Origin: Phaeosaccion multiseriatum
Lineage: Eukaryota > Ochrophyta, other classes
Direction: 5' to 3'
Assembly (NCBI GenBank): GCA_965112735.1
Contig: OZ218956.1
Location: 3,878,976-3,942,975 of the forward strand
DNA length: 64,000 nucleotides
The translations under genes were made by a program, and so were the position numbers. Below are positions 1 to 11,720 of this stretch, in pieces. Numbering within the stretch: position 1 is the stretch's first letter; each line of letters starts with the position of its first letter. The notes below the pieces were generated by a model. That model did no database searches. It was not told the origin of the DNA and worked only from the letters and a program-made list of their open reading frames with translations.

Positions 1-454
1 AAGCCAGGAGACCTCCTCACATTCGCTGGCATACCCGGGAAGGCCATCAGCCCGGCGCAGGTACGATGACATAGCGGCGCGGAAATGGCCCCGTCCGCGT
101 GGCGATGGAAGAGTCAGTCCGTGAGGGAAAGCGCATGGGAAGAGAGAGAGACGAGAGAGACGGACAGAGTGGCCATTCCTTCGTTTTGATGACCAGAGGC
201 CCTGCCCTGCCTGCCCTGCCTGCTCTGCTTTGACCCCCGCTGCTCACTGTCACGCATCCCCACAGGTTCAAAAGCGGAAGCTCTTAGAGACAATCCTGCC
301 CCGCCTCCGCACCAACGCCAGCGGGGTGCCGTGCTGCGACGGTAGCGACGGACAGGCACTGGGCCTGGCCACCCCCGCTGGAGAGGGAGGAGGAGAAGGG
401 CAGAGCAGCGGGGGCAGCTGTGGCAGCTCCTTGCCGAACGCCTTGGTGGGGTGA
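1..454 (+). CDS. 3' end of an unrecognised protein (partial, two exons visible)
   Basis: Two + strand exons are visible: 1-60 (20 codons, open at the window edge) and 266-454. They are joined by an intron that begins GTACG directly after the CAG codon at 58-60 and ends in CCCACAG at 265. Phase is continuous, and the joined reading frame ends at a stop at 452-454. The first part is well-formed (LTFAGIPGKAISPAQ) and continues into a basic helix-like stretch (VQKRKLLETILPRLRT). After that it turns into Gly/Ser-rich low complexity. I do not recognise the family; the true start lies left of the window. The gene is convergent with phytoene synthase, 214 bp away. An AT-rich segment with AATAAT near 482-488 could serve as a polyadenylation region for it. 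Confidence 0.5.
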
Positions 455-668
455 GGCGGCGGCGCTTCTCTGACATACTTCATAAATAATCCATTGACTG
501 ATATGATGATGATGATGATGATGGTGGTGATGGTGTATCGTCTAGGCATAGTCATTTAACTGTCTCGGTTAGGGCCTTCCCGCCCCCTTGCGGTCGATCT
601 ACGTATTGCAAACAAACCGAAACTGAACAACCTATCCGCTCTATCTATCAGGAGAGTGCTGTGCGCTG

Positions 669-3043
669 TCATGATGATGGGAGCTTGTCTGCTTGGTGCG
701 GGCTGAGCTTGTCGTGCCGCGTCAGCTCGAAGGACAGACTCTCCTCGCCCGCGCTGGGCTTTGGCGTGAGCAAGTCAGGGCCACCCTTGGAGCGCAGGTA
801 GCTGAAGGGCAACGTGAAGAGCTTCTCGCTCTTGGACACGTACGCCCTCTTGCGGAAGTTGTCGTACCCGTTGTCCTCAATGGCCGCCAGGATCTTGCCG
901 TACATGTCCAGGCTGGCCTGCACGGGGAAGGCCGCCTCCGGGGACAGCATGGCGATGCCCTCCTTGGCCTTTCTGTAGTAGAAGCGCGCCCTCGCGATTT
1001 GGTACTTCATGAGCTTTGTGTAGTTGTCGTCGAGCACTCCGTTCATGATGTTCTGCTCGGTCACCCCGAACTTCTCAAGGTCCGTGAGGGGCAGGTAAAT
1101 GCGGCCCCTCACCGCATCCTCCCCCACGTCCCTGAGAATGTTGGTGAGCTGCAGCGCCACCCCGAGACAGAGGGCGGGTTCTTTGGCCTGCTCCTCGGTC
1201 ACCCCCTTGGCCGTGCCGAGAATGGGCAGCGTCATGAGGCCGACGGTGCCTGCGACTCGGTAGCAGTACAGCTCGAGCTCCTTGAAGTCCTCGTACCGCG
1301 TCTTACCCATGCCGGGGATGTCCATAAGCATGCCGTCGATCATGTCCTGTTGGTGGAACAGTTGGTAATACGAGAACGCAAACACACACACAAAGGGTCA
1401 GAGAGTGCAAACCCTGCAGCGCTGCCTGCCATCCTGCCCCTCCCTCCACACGCACGTAAAGCAGCGCCACTCTCCCTCTCTCCCTTTCTCCCTGTGTGTT
1501 CCGTCCCGGCGCACTGCACTCCGTTGCGCACACACGCGCCCACCCGTCCCCACTGACCTTGAAGGGCGCGATGTCCAGCGTGGGGTACTTCTGCTTGACA
1601 TCAACGAGGGCCAGGTCAAGTGAATCTCTGGGCTTGCCTGTCCAGATGTCCTCGAGGCGGGCGGTCCAGTCGTCGAGCTCCTCCTGCATGCTCTCCATGC
1701 CGCGCATCATGGCGCGAGGGCCATCCACGATGTCGTCTGTGCGGCGGCACCACACGTAGATGGCCCAGATGGCCTGCGGAGGGGTGGAGGGAAGGGGGGG
1801 GGCACGCGGCGGGAGAGGAGGGGAGAGAAAGTGAGACAGAGACGGAAGAGGGGTGAGGAGGAGCAGCGAAAGAGAGAGAGGGGGGGGAGAGAGCAGACGG
1901 AGGGAATACGTGCAGCGAGAGGGCACCCTGGGAGGCGTCAGTTCGCTGCGTTTTGGTCACTCATTGCTGGTTTACACCCTCCCTCCCTCCCTCCCTCCAT
2001 CCATCCATCCATCGGGATTGATTCATAGATGATCACCCTCCGTCCTGAGTGTTCATTCACCCCCTCCCTCCGTGCTGCCACCCCGGATTCTTCGCTCGGC
2101 CAGGGCGTGACGCCAGCCAAGAAACAAGAAGCAGTGGATATGTGCAGCACTCTCCCGCAGAGCTACGGTCACACCATGCCATTGGTCCGTCCCCTCCCTC
2201 CCTCTCACTGACTTACGTAGCGCGCGACGGGTGGCATGAACCTGGTGCCGAGGTAAAAGGTCTTTGCAAAGATGCCCGTGATGCGCTCGCACTCTTTATA
2301 TGCCCTTTCTAGCACTCCTGAGCGCCGCACGGAGTCGTTAGGGTCCGCTACGAGTTCGAGGTTCGCCATGTCACCCTTGCCAATCTGCTTGGCGTTCTCC
2401 ATGGCCAGCGACAGACCCGTGCCCACGTCTTGCATTGCCCGCTTCGTCGTCTGAGGGATGGGGGAGGAGGGTGGTGGGCAAGAACGGGGAGAGACGGAGA
2501 GAGGGGGGAGGGAGCACGGAGGAGGGATCGAGGAGGAGGAGTGCCATGTACATGATGCAGTGTGGTCTGCTGAGTGAGTCAGTGAGTGAGTCAGTGAGTC
2601 ACGTAGCATAGTAAGGAGAGGGTCGAGCGGGTACCGTCGAGGGGCATCAGTCCACACAGCTCGGGACAGGAGAGGACAGCTTCGCACGCAGACGGCACCC
2701 TCCCCCTCCCCCACCCATGCATACAGAGCTCACTGCGACCCGACTTCTTTCGTACTGTGAGAGGCACAGTCGCAGTCATCCCAAAGCCCCCCTGTAGCAA
2801 GCATCGCCCAACCTGCCGCTGCCGCCGCTGAGAAAAGGACGTCCTCGGCTGGTTGTGGGGCTGGCGGTACGAGGCGCCGCTGCTGCCGGCCTGAGAAAGG
2901 CATCTGGCTGCAGAACACGAGGGTCCCGGGGCGAAGGGTTTTATTTGTAAGGTGCCCTGAGGTGAGAAGGTGCGGGGAGAGGCGAGGGCAAAAGAGCAGA
3001 GAGGGGACAGGGTGGGGGCATGCGACATGAGGGAGGGAGACAA
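669..3043 (-). CDS. PSY: Phytoene synthase (plastid carotenoid biosynthesis)
   Basis: Condenses two geranylgeranyl diphosphates to phytoene, the committed step of carotenoid synthesis, in the plastid. Exons on the - strand: 2217-2450, 1558-1773 and 669-1346, all phase 0 and all with GT-AG borders, giving 375 residues of the squalene/phytoene synthase fold. Both Asp-rich substrate motifs are present: DDIVD after VWCRRT in the second of these exons, and DVGED after LTNILR in the third. The family sequence YCYRVAGTVGLM also lies in the third. The N-terminal exon is less certain. My preferred model is 2756-3043 (donor GTACGA, phase 0), giving 471 residues in total with a Ser/Pro-rich leader that would have to carry plastid targeting. 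An alternative start at 2918 in another frame encodes a hydrophobic Ala-rich stretch but needs a weaker donor. Divergent from the prefoldin gene. Confidence 0.9.
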
Positions 3044-3502
3044 GACGGGGGAAGAGAAGAGGGAGACAGGACAGCGGAAAGGAAGGGACAGGATTCAGAA
3101 AGAGACGTCAAAAGAAGAAAGGTGGCCAGAAAGGCGACAGGAGACGGGAGAAAGGGAAGAGGGGAACGGGAAGAGGGCGCGCACGTGCCATTATTCGTTT
3201 TTCCTGTTCCTCTCTATTTTCATACCTGAGGCACTGATACAAAGGCCACAAGAAAGCAAGGCAAGCCCAGCATGGTCGCCACGCTTAGGCAACAAGATGG
3301 CGAGCTGAAACCCCCGCCGCCCCGTCGTCTTCCAGCCTTGCGAACCATCTTTACCCAAACGTGAAATCCTACGTTTGTCCCCTCCGTTTTCAGGCCCGTA
3401 GGATTCTCACATGTTCCGGCCCGTATGATTCTCACATATCCAAGCCTGTTCGTTCCTTGCTCCTCCCCACCGGCCTCGTCTGACGCTGCTGCTTATAAGG
3501 AG

Positions 3503-4164
3503 ATGGCGATGGTCCAGCAGGGGTCGGGAGGTTCGTCAGTGCTGGCGGGAAAGGCCGAGGTCGACGCAGAGATCGCAAAATACAGGAAATTAGAAGAAGG
3601 TAGGGACTGCAAAAGAAAAGAGAGCGAAGGGAGAGAGGAGCAACAAATAGAGCAGCAGCAGCACACGCAGTCGACTGCTTTCCCCGCCTCCTTCAGGATT
3701 TCTCCATGTCCTGCAGCCCTGCCGTCCCGTGGCTCCACTATGCAGACGGAGCAGTTCCGCCTTGGCCCCACATCTTGTTCACCGCCTTTGCCCTCTGACC
3801 GCCCTTTGTCGGCCCGTGCCCCTCTCCAGATACCAACAAGCTGGGAAGCAAGCGGAACAAGCTGTACCAACAAGTCAACGAGAACGGTATGGTCAAGGCC
3901 GAGCTGGAGCGGCTCAAGCCAGACGCCCCGGTGTATAAGCTCATCGGCCCCGTGCTGATCCAACAGAACCTGCTCGAAGCCAAGGCCAACGTGGCCAACC
4001 GCCTCAGGATGATTGAGTCCGGCATGGAGGAGGTGAGCAAGGAGGTGGCCAGCAAGGAGGAGGAGAAGACGAAGCTGGCGGACAAGATCCAGAACATGCA
4101 GAAGGAGATGCAGAGCAAGGCTTACGAGGAGGCACAGAAGGTGGTGGAGGACGCCCGGGCCTAG
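3503..4164 (+). CDS. PFDN6: Prefoldin subunit 6 (beta-type)
   Basis: Subunit of the hexameric cytosolic prefoldin chaperone, which captures nascent actin and tubulin and passes them to the CCT chaperonin. Two exons, 3503-3599 and 3830-4164, joined through an Asp codon split by the intron, giving 143 residues, a little longer than the usual ~125-130. The second exon has the family core: YQQVNENGMVKAELERL, then YKLIGPVLIQQNLLEAKANV (the beta-hairpin region), followed by a charged coiled coil to the C terminus. An in-frame ATG at 3425 would add 26 residues, but they are not conserved-looking, so I chose 3503. It lies between the divergent phytoene synthase and the co-directional WDR59 gene. Confidence 0.88.
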
Positions 4165-4732
4165 GGGGGGACGACAGTGGATGGAGGCCGGGTTATGCCC
4201 TACGTGGTGCGCTGTGAGTGGGACAGCATGGCACACCCCTACGTTCCTGCCCCGCACCGCTCCCTCCCCCCTGGCCCTCCGCCCTTCGAAGGGTCTGCCT
4301 GCCCACCGCCCCGCCCTCGGCATTCAGGAGCGAGCCCGCAGCCCATAGCCACCTTCGCTCCGCCCTCCCTCCCTCTCCCTCGGATGATCTGTTCTGCCGT
4401 CAGGGTGGGGGCTGGGGAAGGAGGCCCTGACGGGTAGCCGCGTCGGGGCAAGCCCCTGCTGATCGTGGCAGCAGAAAGGAGCAAGGAGGGGAGGGTTCCA
4501 ATGCTTTGCAACTCGACAATACGAGGTTCAACAATAGTCGATCGCTGCTCTGAGGAGCCTACGGTCTGAACCGCGACGAGGCCCCGCTTCAAAGAGACAA
4601 TGTCACTGTAATAATAAGACGCACGATGTTTATTAAGTGGGTGGGTTCGACGAATATGTCAACAAGAGGATCATCGTCCATTGCCCATCGCGGCAAATGG
4701 GGCGCCTTCCCATGCCCTGAGGCTAGAAGATT
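4165..4732. other. Intergenic spacer: prefoldin 3' flank and WDR59 5' flank
   Basis: No supported gene in these 568 bases. The left half is pyrimidine-rich and GC-rich and probably includes the prefoldin 3' UTR. The right half (about 4590-4650) is locally AT-rich, with AATAATAAG and TTTATTAAG runs that may hold the prefoldin polyadenylation signal. The last part is presumably the promoter and leader of the WDR59 gene. I see no clear TATA box. Confidence 0.5.
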
Positions 4733-6628
4733 ATGCAGCCGGCTCCACCGGAGAGCACAATCAATCAGGATGTGACCATTAACCTCGCGCAGTACCAATA
4801 TGGGACCTTCGGAGCCGCGCTGGTGAGAAAGGGGGATGCCACTTTACCAAGCTTCGAGCTTGTGGGTAACACTGCATCCTCCTTGGCCGCTCCCCTGCCC
4901 CCATTCACCCTCTTTTCACTCACTTACTCTACCCACCACTATTCTCCTCCTCTCTCCCCCACTGCGCGCGCTCCCAATAAGAACGCAGCTCTTTCCTCTT
5001 TGCAGAGCGTCAGTGTCTTGCCCTTGAACAACCCTCCTTCTCACCTCGTCTCTGCATTCTCTGCATTCTCGTGTGCGTGTGTGCTCCCGCAGGACGTGGA
5101 TACGTCTGGGTCCTTCGCGGTGCTGTCGTCGCGGAAAGGCTTCGCCATTGTGGACCTCGAGAAGCCCTCGCAGCCTGCGCAGCTGCTCCACCACAGGAGC
5201 AAGCGGGAGGTGAGAGAGTGAGCGAGTGTGTGAGAGATAGAGAGAAACGTATATATCTATGCACAAAGATATAGAGATACAGAAAGAGGGAGAGCGAGAG
5301 AGAGCAAGAAACGGGGAGAGGGGGAGAGAGGGGGGGGTGGAGAGACACGGAGAAAGAGGGAGAGAGAGGTAGCTTCTCCACCAGAACAGAGCAAGGTGAG
5401 CGATTATCGAGCTCCCCTCTCTCCTTCCCCTGCCCGTGCGCCCCTGCCTCTCTGCAGGTGAGCGTAGTGCGATGGAGCAAGCACTCGTGGCAGAGGGAGC
5501 TCCTCGCCAGCGCCTCGCCAGGAGGGGTGAGTCTGTGGTCCACAGAGCGTGAGCTGCAGCCCCTTGTGGCTATCCTCGGGGAGGCAGGAGCAGGAGGAGG
5601 AGGAGGAGGAAGCAGCAGCAGCAGCAAGGACCTGCTCGTCCTCGGGCCGGGCACGTCGGCGCCCAACGACCTAGCGTGGGGCTATCACAACCCTTCGCTC
5701 CTCGCCACGGCGCATGGGGACGGAGCTGCCTTGGTGTGGGACGTGCGTGCGCCGCAGCACCCCATTCAAGTGTTCAAGGCAAGAGGCAATCAGCCAGGGC
5801 ACACACGGAGCGGAGCGCAGAAGTGAGTGGGTAGCGGCCAGTGGGAAGGGGAGGAGAGGGAGGGAGGGGTTAGGTTGATTAGGTTGATTGGAGGGGAAGC
5901 ATCGTCTCTCGTCGACCGTCCCCTTCCCTCCTTTTCATCATGACCTCTGACTCATCCCTTGTCACCTTGTCATCACCCCCACGCCCCTCCACTCCCCTCT
6001 TTTAGGCTGGGCTGGAGCCGCATGAATGCCAACCTGCTGTGCTCCGTGCACGAGAAGGTCGTGAAGCTCTGGGACGCGAGGAAGGTGTCCTCCTCGCTCT
6101 CTCTCGGGGGGGGCAAGGGGGGCGGGCAGGATGGCAGCCGAGGGGGGGGGGGAGGGGCGGGGCAGAAGGGGGCGGTGGCGTCCTTCACGGCCCACACCGG
6201 GCAAATCACTGCCCTGGACATGTCGTACAGCACCCGGGAAGGGGGGGGGGACGGGGACATTCTCACCGCCTCCACAGACAGGAGCTTCAAGGTGAGGGGG
6301 GGGGGGGGCACACGGGGCTGAGGAAGGGACAGCAGGGCCGGGAAGGCACTGAAACAAAAGAGGACAGGAGGAAGGCACTGAGAGCACTTAAACACACAAG
6401 AGGACAAACAAGATGACAGGAGGCAGGAGCCCGTCCATGCTCACGCCAAGGACAAGTACAACACACTCATCCATCTGTGACTCTGTGTGACGGCCCAACT
6501 CTTCAGGTGTGGAGCGTGGGCAGCAAGATCAGCAAGATCTTGCCCGTGGCCATGCTGCGGAGAGAGCACCCCATCACGGGGGCGCAGTTCACGCCCTTCG
6601 GACACGTGAGTGCGTGGGTGCGTGTTTT

Positions 6629-6667
<39 letters not shown>

Positions 6668-8459
6668 CGTGCGTGCGCCGGGAGCAGGCGGTACGGTGCA
6701 CGGCGGTAAAGCCCATCGGTGTGCCACCCTGTCACCCTCCACTGCCATCTGGCCTCGTCGCCGTGGCGCCATCCACTGCCATCTATCTGGCCCTGTCGCT
6801 CTGGCTCTCTTGGCTCATCCCTCCCCCCCCCCCCCTCTCCCCAGGGCGTGGTGACGACAGCGTGGGGAATCGGAGAGCGCCTGCTTGCCACTCAGGCGCT
6901 GCGTCTTTGGCAGCTGACCCCTGTCGGCGACAACGGCACGAGCCAACTCCGGAGCGTACACAACTTCACAGGGCCCTCCTCGCAGGTGCGTGTCATGTAC
7001 ATGTGCTTGGGTGTCCGCAGGGTGTGTGGGGGGGGAGAGACCCAAGTGTGTGCCCAAATGTGCCCCAAGTGTGTAGGGTAAGGGCACGCGTGAGGGTGAG
7101 GGTAATGTAAATGTCCTTACTGCTTGTTTGGCCACCCCCAACTTGCCCGATGCGATGCCCAATCACTTAATCCACCCCCAAGATCTTAGCGTGGGGGTGG
7201 CGCGTGGTGGACGGCTGCCGCTTCGAACTCGTGAGTTTCGACCGCACACAGAACCTCCGTCTCCACAAAGTCCGCCCTCAGCACCTTGAGGCGTGCAGCC
7301 ACAGGGACGACCCCGAGGGGGGACGGGGGATGGACGACATGAGGAGGCATATGGGCCCGCAAGGTAAGGAGGGGGAGGGGAGGGGAGGAGAGGAGAAGCA
7401 GGGAAGCAGGGAAGCAGAAATGCAAGAAGCCAATCAGCTTGTCAGTCAATCAGTCAGTCACTCACTCACTCACTCACTCATTCACTCACTCATTCATGCA
7501 AGTCACTCCGTCAGTCAGTACGGTCAGCCACATTAGTATGTCACCCAGTGAGTGAGTGAGTGAGTGTGAGTGAGTGAGTGAGTGAGTGAGTGAGTGAGTG
7601 AGTGAGTCGGTCAGTCAGTCACTCATCGGCAGAGACGGGCCGGAAGAAAGGCTGGAAGGGCCTCTCCGAGAAGAGAGCGAAGAGAGCAGCCAGCCAGCCT
7701 CCGCAGAGAAGGGAGCCACACCAAAGCCAGACAAAAAGGTTAAACCTTCCTTCTCCCGCTCCTCCCTACACGCCATTGCCCCGCACTGAGTCGAGGCGTC
7801 GCCTTTAGCGAGCCTGAACCCCCCCTCCCCTCCCCTCCCCTCCTCCCTCTCTCTGACTGATGACACAGCCCTTCCGTTGGCCGCCAGCAAGCTCCGGCTG
7901 GAGTCTCTGAAAGCGGACCTGCTTCCTGTTGTTGCCCCCTCCGCCACCCTTGGAGGAGCGCTGTACGCCCCAGCCCTCACGCAGCACGGGCTGTGGAAGG
8001 AGGTACTGCAGGCACAGGCCAAGGCCAGAGCCGCGGCCACAGCAGTTGGTGCTTCGGGCCACGGTAGGGTACAGATCGACGACGTTGACCAGAGAGCCCG
8101 CACCTTGTCCGCCCTGCTGTCGAGTAGGGAGGTGAGCAGGGACGTGAGGCCGCCCCCTCCTGCTGCCGCATCACCAACTGCTGCCCCGCCGGGTGTTGGT
8201 CTTGGCGTCGGGTCTGCCTCCGATGGGGTCCCGGGGGGGAGGGTTTCTCCCAACCCTACCACCGCCGAGACTGAAGGGGACAAGTTGGTGACACAGACAC
8301 AGACAGTGCAGCCGTCGCCAATATGCATGGGCGTGACGGCGCGCCTCCGCGTGCACGTGCTGTTCCCCTCCTCCTACCCCAAACACGCCTCTCCCGTCTT
8401 CACTTTCCTCGACTCAGCCATCACCACAACCACCACAACCGCCGTACCACCAACTGCTG

Positions 8460-8504
<45 letters not shown>

Positions 8505-10850
8505 CGGACGTGCCTGCGCAAGGCGACACGGCCCGGGGGGGGCGGGGGGCGCGTGTTTTGCCCTCGCCCAAGGCACAGCAACAGTTGGCGCTACGGCCGT
8601 CGCCATCGGTTGTACGGCAGCAAAAGCACGGAGCCCTGGACCCCGCAGTGAGGGCCCGACTACAGGTAGCGTGCCATGGCAGGGCTGTATCACCAACTGC
8701 TGGTTCACTGCCTTAGGGTGATGGGAGTGCGTTTCATTTTGACTGACATTGACTGCGTCTGTCCTGACACCCCTCACAGGAGGCGGTGGCCGGTGTGAGT
8801 GCCAGTGCCCTGGATCTCGGCCAGCGCTGCCTCGAGAGCTGCCTGGCGGTGTTGCTCGAAGGCTTGCACAGCGCAGTAAGGGACACGCTGAGGGAGGCGG
8901 GGGGGGGCAGCGTCGGCACCGAGCGGGCGGCTCTGACGCCGCCGCAAAGCGAGGAAGACATGGCGCTGGAGGCAGCGGCGGCGCTGGCTTTGGAAGCGGA
9001 GGCTTCAGGTGAGGGAAGAGCAGCAGCGTAGCACAGTCTGTCATCTTGTCAGGAGGCCGGCCTTTCGAGTGGGGGTGCCTTCTCGTTTTGTTTCATCGGT
9101 TTCGATATCGAGTATATATCGAGTCCCATTTCAAACTCCCACTCAAAGTGTTCCCTTCCAGCGCCTCCTGCCCGACCCCCACCCACCCCGCCACCCCCAT
9201 CCACTGCCATCCACTGCCATCGCTCCTCTCCGCCGCAGTCCCTCGAGGGAAGAGCTTCATCCCATGTCCGCGTCTCTTCGGCGCATCCTTCTCCTCCGGC
9301 GGGGCCCTCGTCAGCTTCTCCTCCACCGTCAGCTTCCCCGCCGGGGGCGTCCCCGGGGTCGTCCCGGAGGGGGCTGGGCCGAGTCCGGCCGGGACCCCCT
9401 CGGGTGGTGCAGCAGCCAACACGTTTAACAGCACTTTCAGCACGGGACAGAGGCCACGCACGTATGATGACTTGCTGACCATGCTCGGGATGGCAGCGGA
9501 TGGCGGGCGGGGTGGGCTGGGGAGCGACGATGACGACGAGGAGGAGGAGGAAGAGCAAGAGCGGCAGGAGGAACAGGACGGGGGGCAGGGGCGGAGGGCG
9601 GCAGGGGATGAGGGAGGGAGAGGGAGGGACGGCAGCGGCCTAGAGGAGCCTGATGGCAACGCCAGGGAGGGGAGGGAGGAAAGGAACCTTGGCAGCAGTG
9701 GAAGCTCCTTTAATACCTCGGAGCTTGACTTGCAGGACAAGCCTGTATCTCTCTCGGAGTCCCTGGCGCAGATGAAGCAGCAGAGTCACAGCTGGCAGCA
9801 GCAGGAGCAGCAGCAGTTGGTGATTCATCAGCAGCAGGTGGTGGTGACGGACTGGTCCTTCCTGCTGCCCGGCAAGAGAGCGCTGGCACTGGGCTACGAG
9901 CTGGGGCCATGGCCAAGGCTGTCGGAGGGTCATCATCACCATCATCACAGGGACTGGGACGGGGGGGGGGGCGCGGACACCAGCAGCAGGGGCGTAGGGT
10001 CTCCCCCCGGGGGGCTGCACTATGGGGCAGGGGGCATTGCAGAGGACAGCTTCTTCGCTTCGTTCGCCTCCTCCGTGCTGAGCGCCGAGCCGCCCCCCCC
10101 GGGTCCTCCTCAGTTGCTGCTGCACAGGACCAGCTCAGGAGGGAGTGCGGGCGGGGGGGGCACGGGCGTGTCCGGCTTGGCGAGTCCGGGAGGGCTGTGG
10201 GGCATGTATGGAGCGGGCGGTTCGAGAAGTCATGACGAGGAGGAGGATTGGGATTGGCCAAGGCAGCAACAAGGACCGCCAGAATCGCCAGGCCTGGGCA
10301 GGTGAGAAGGAGAGAAGGGAGGGAGAGAGAGAGACGAGAGTGAGACACGAGCGAGGCACAGGACATACTTACGTGACGTGTATGTTGGGCGGGCACAGTC
10401 CGTCGAATGGAGGTGGCCGCCGGCACTGAACCCTTTCTCACCCCCATCCACTGCCATCCGCTGTCATCCACTGCCGTCTCCGGATTTGCCCGCTCCCTTG
10501 CTGACTCCCAGCGGAGGCCTCGGCTATCGGCCCCGCAAGACCTCGATCGGGTTTGCGGTCATGGGCATGGGTGCAGGAGTTGGTAGTACAGCAGCAGCAG
10601 CAGCAGCAGGAGGGGGGGGCGAACAGCAGCAGCACCCTCCGTTTCCCCACGCCCCTCCCCACTACCTCTCCTTGGGCCCCCCAAAGACCCAAAAGCCCAA
10701 GATAATGTCGCGGCGTTGGGAGTCTTCGCCTGACCTGAAGCGCAAGTACCGCGTGGCGCAGCAGCAGCTTGGCATGCAGCAGGCCATACTGCCCAGGCAG
10801 CCCTCCTACGGACCCTTCCCGGGGTACTCTACTCCGGTGCAGCGCCTCCA

Positions 10851-10881
<31 letters not shown>

Positions 10882-11666
10882 CAACAACAACAGCAGTCGG
10901 TGCTTCAGCAGCAGTCGGGTGTCGCTTACAGAGCGAGCACAAGCCTCGAGAGGTCCTTCGGAGGGGGCGCCAACAGCGGCAGTTGGGGGATGGCAGGGGG
11001 GATGGCAGGGGGGATGGCAGGGGGAGGGTTCTCGGCTGAGGCGGGTGGCGGACGGGACGATAACAACAGCCTCAGCCTCAAGAGCTCGCCAGGAGTGCCC
11101 ACCTCAGGAGTGCCCACCTCAGGAGTGCCCACCTCATGGCTCCAGCTTGGGTCGGGCATGGGGTCAGGGTCAGGGATGGGAGGAGGGCAGATGGGGCAGG
11201 GGGGGGGAGCGCTGGGGCCCATGGGGCTCGGCTATCACAATCCCTCGCATGGCAGCAACCACAGCCTAAGGTCAGGCGGGGGCAGTGGGAGGATAACGCT
11301 CCGGAAGGGCTCTCTCCCCACCTCGCAGCAGCAGCAGCAGCTGCAGCAGCAGCAGTTGGTGATACAGCAGCAGGCTACGGGTGGGGCGTATCCCTATGCC
11401 CCGACAGGGTTTGGGGGGCTCTCCCCACCGCTCGCTCAGCCTACGCACCCCAGCAGCAGCGAGTACCAGCTGTACCTGCAGCAGCACCAGCAGTACATGC
11501 ACAGGCACGAGCAGTACCAGCAGCAGCAGTTGGTGATACAGCAGCAGCAGGAAGGCTTCGGCTTCGACGCTCCGCAGGCGTTGGGGCTTGGCGGGAGGCC
11601 TCCTCCTTCGCCGCCGACCATCCCGTACCACCACCTCACGCACCTCACGACCCAGTCGCCGCCAGG

Positions 11667-11720
<54 letters not shown>

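Noticed and set aside
3425-3502. 26-residue N-terminal extension of prefoldin subunit 6
   Set aside because: In frame but Ser/Pro-rich and unlike the family; the ATG at 3503 gives a normal length.
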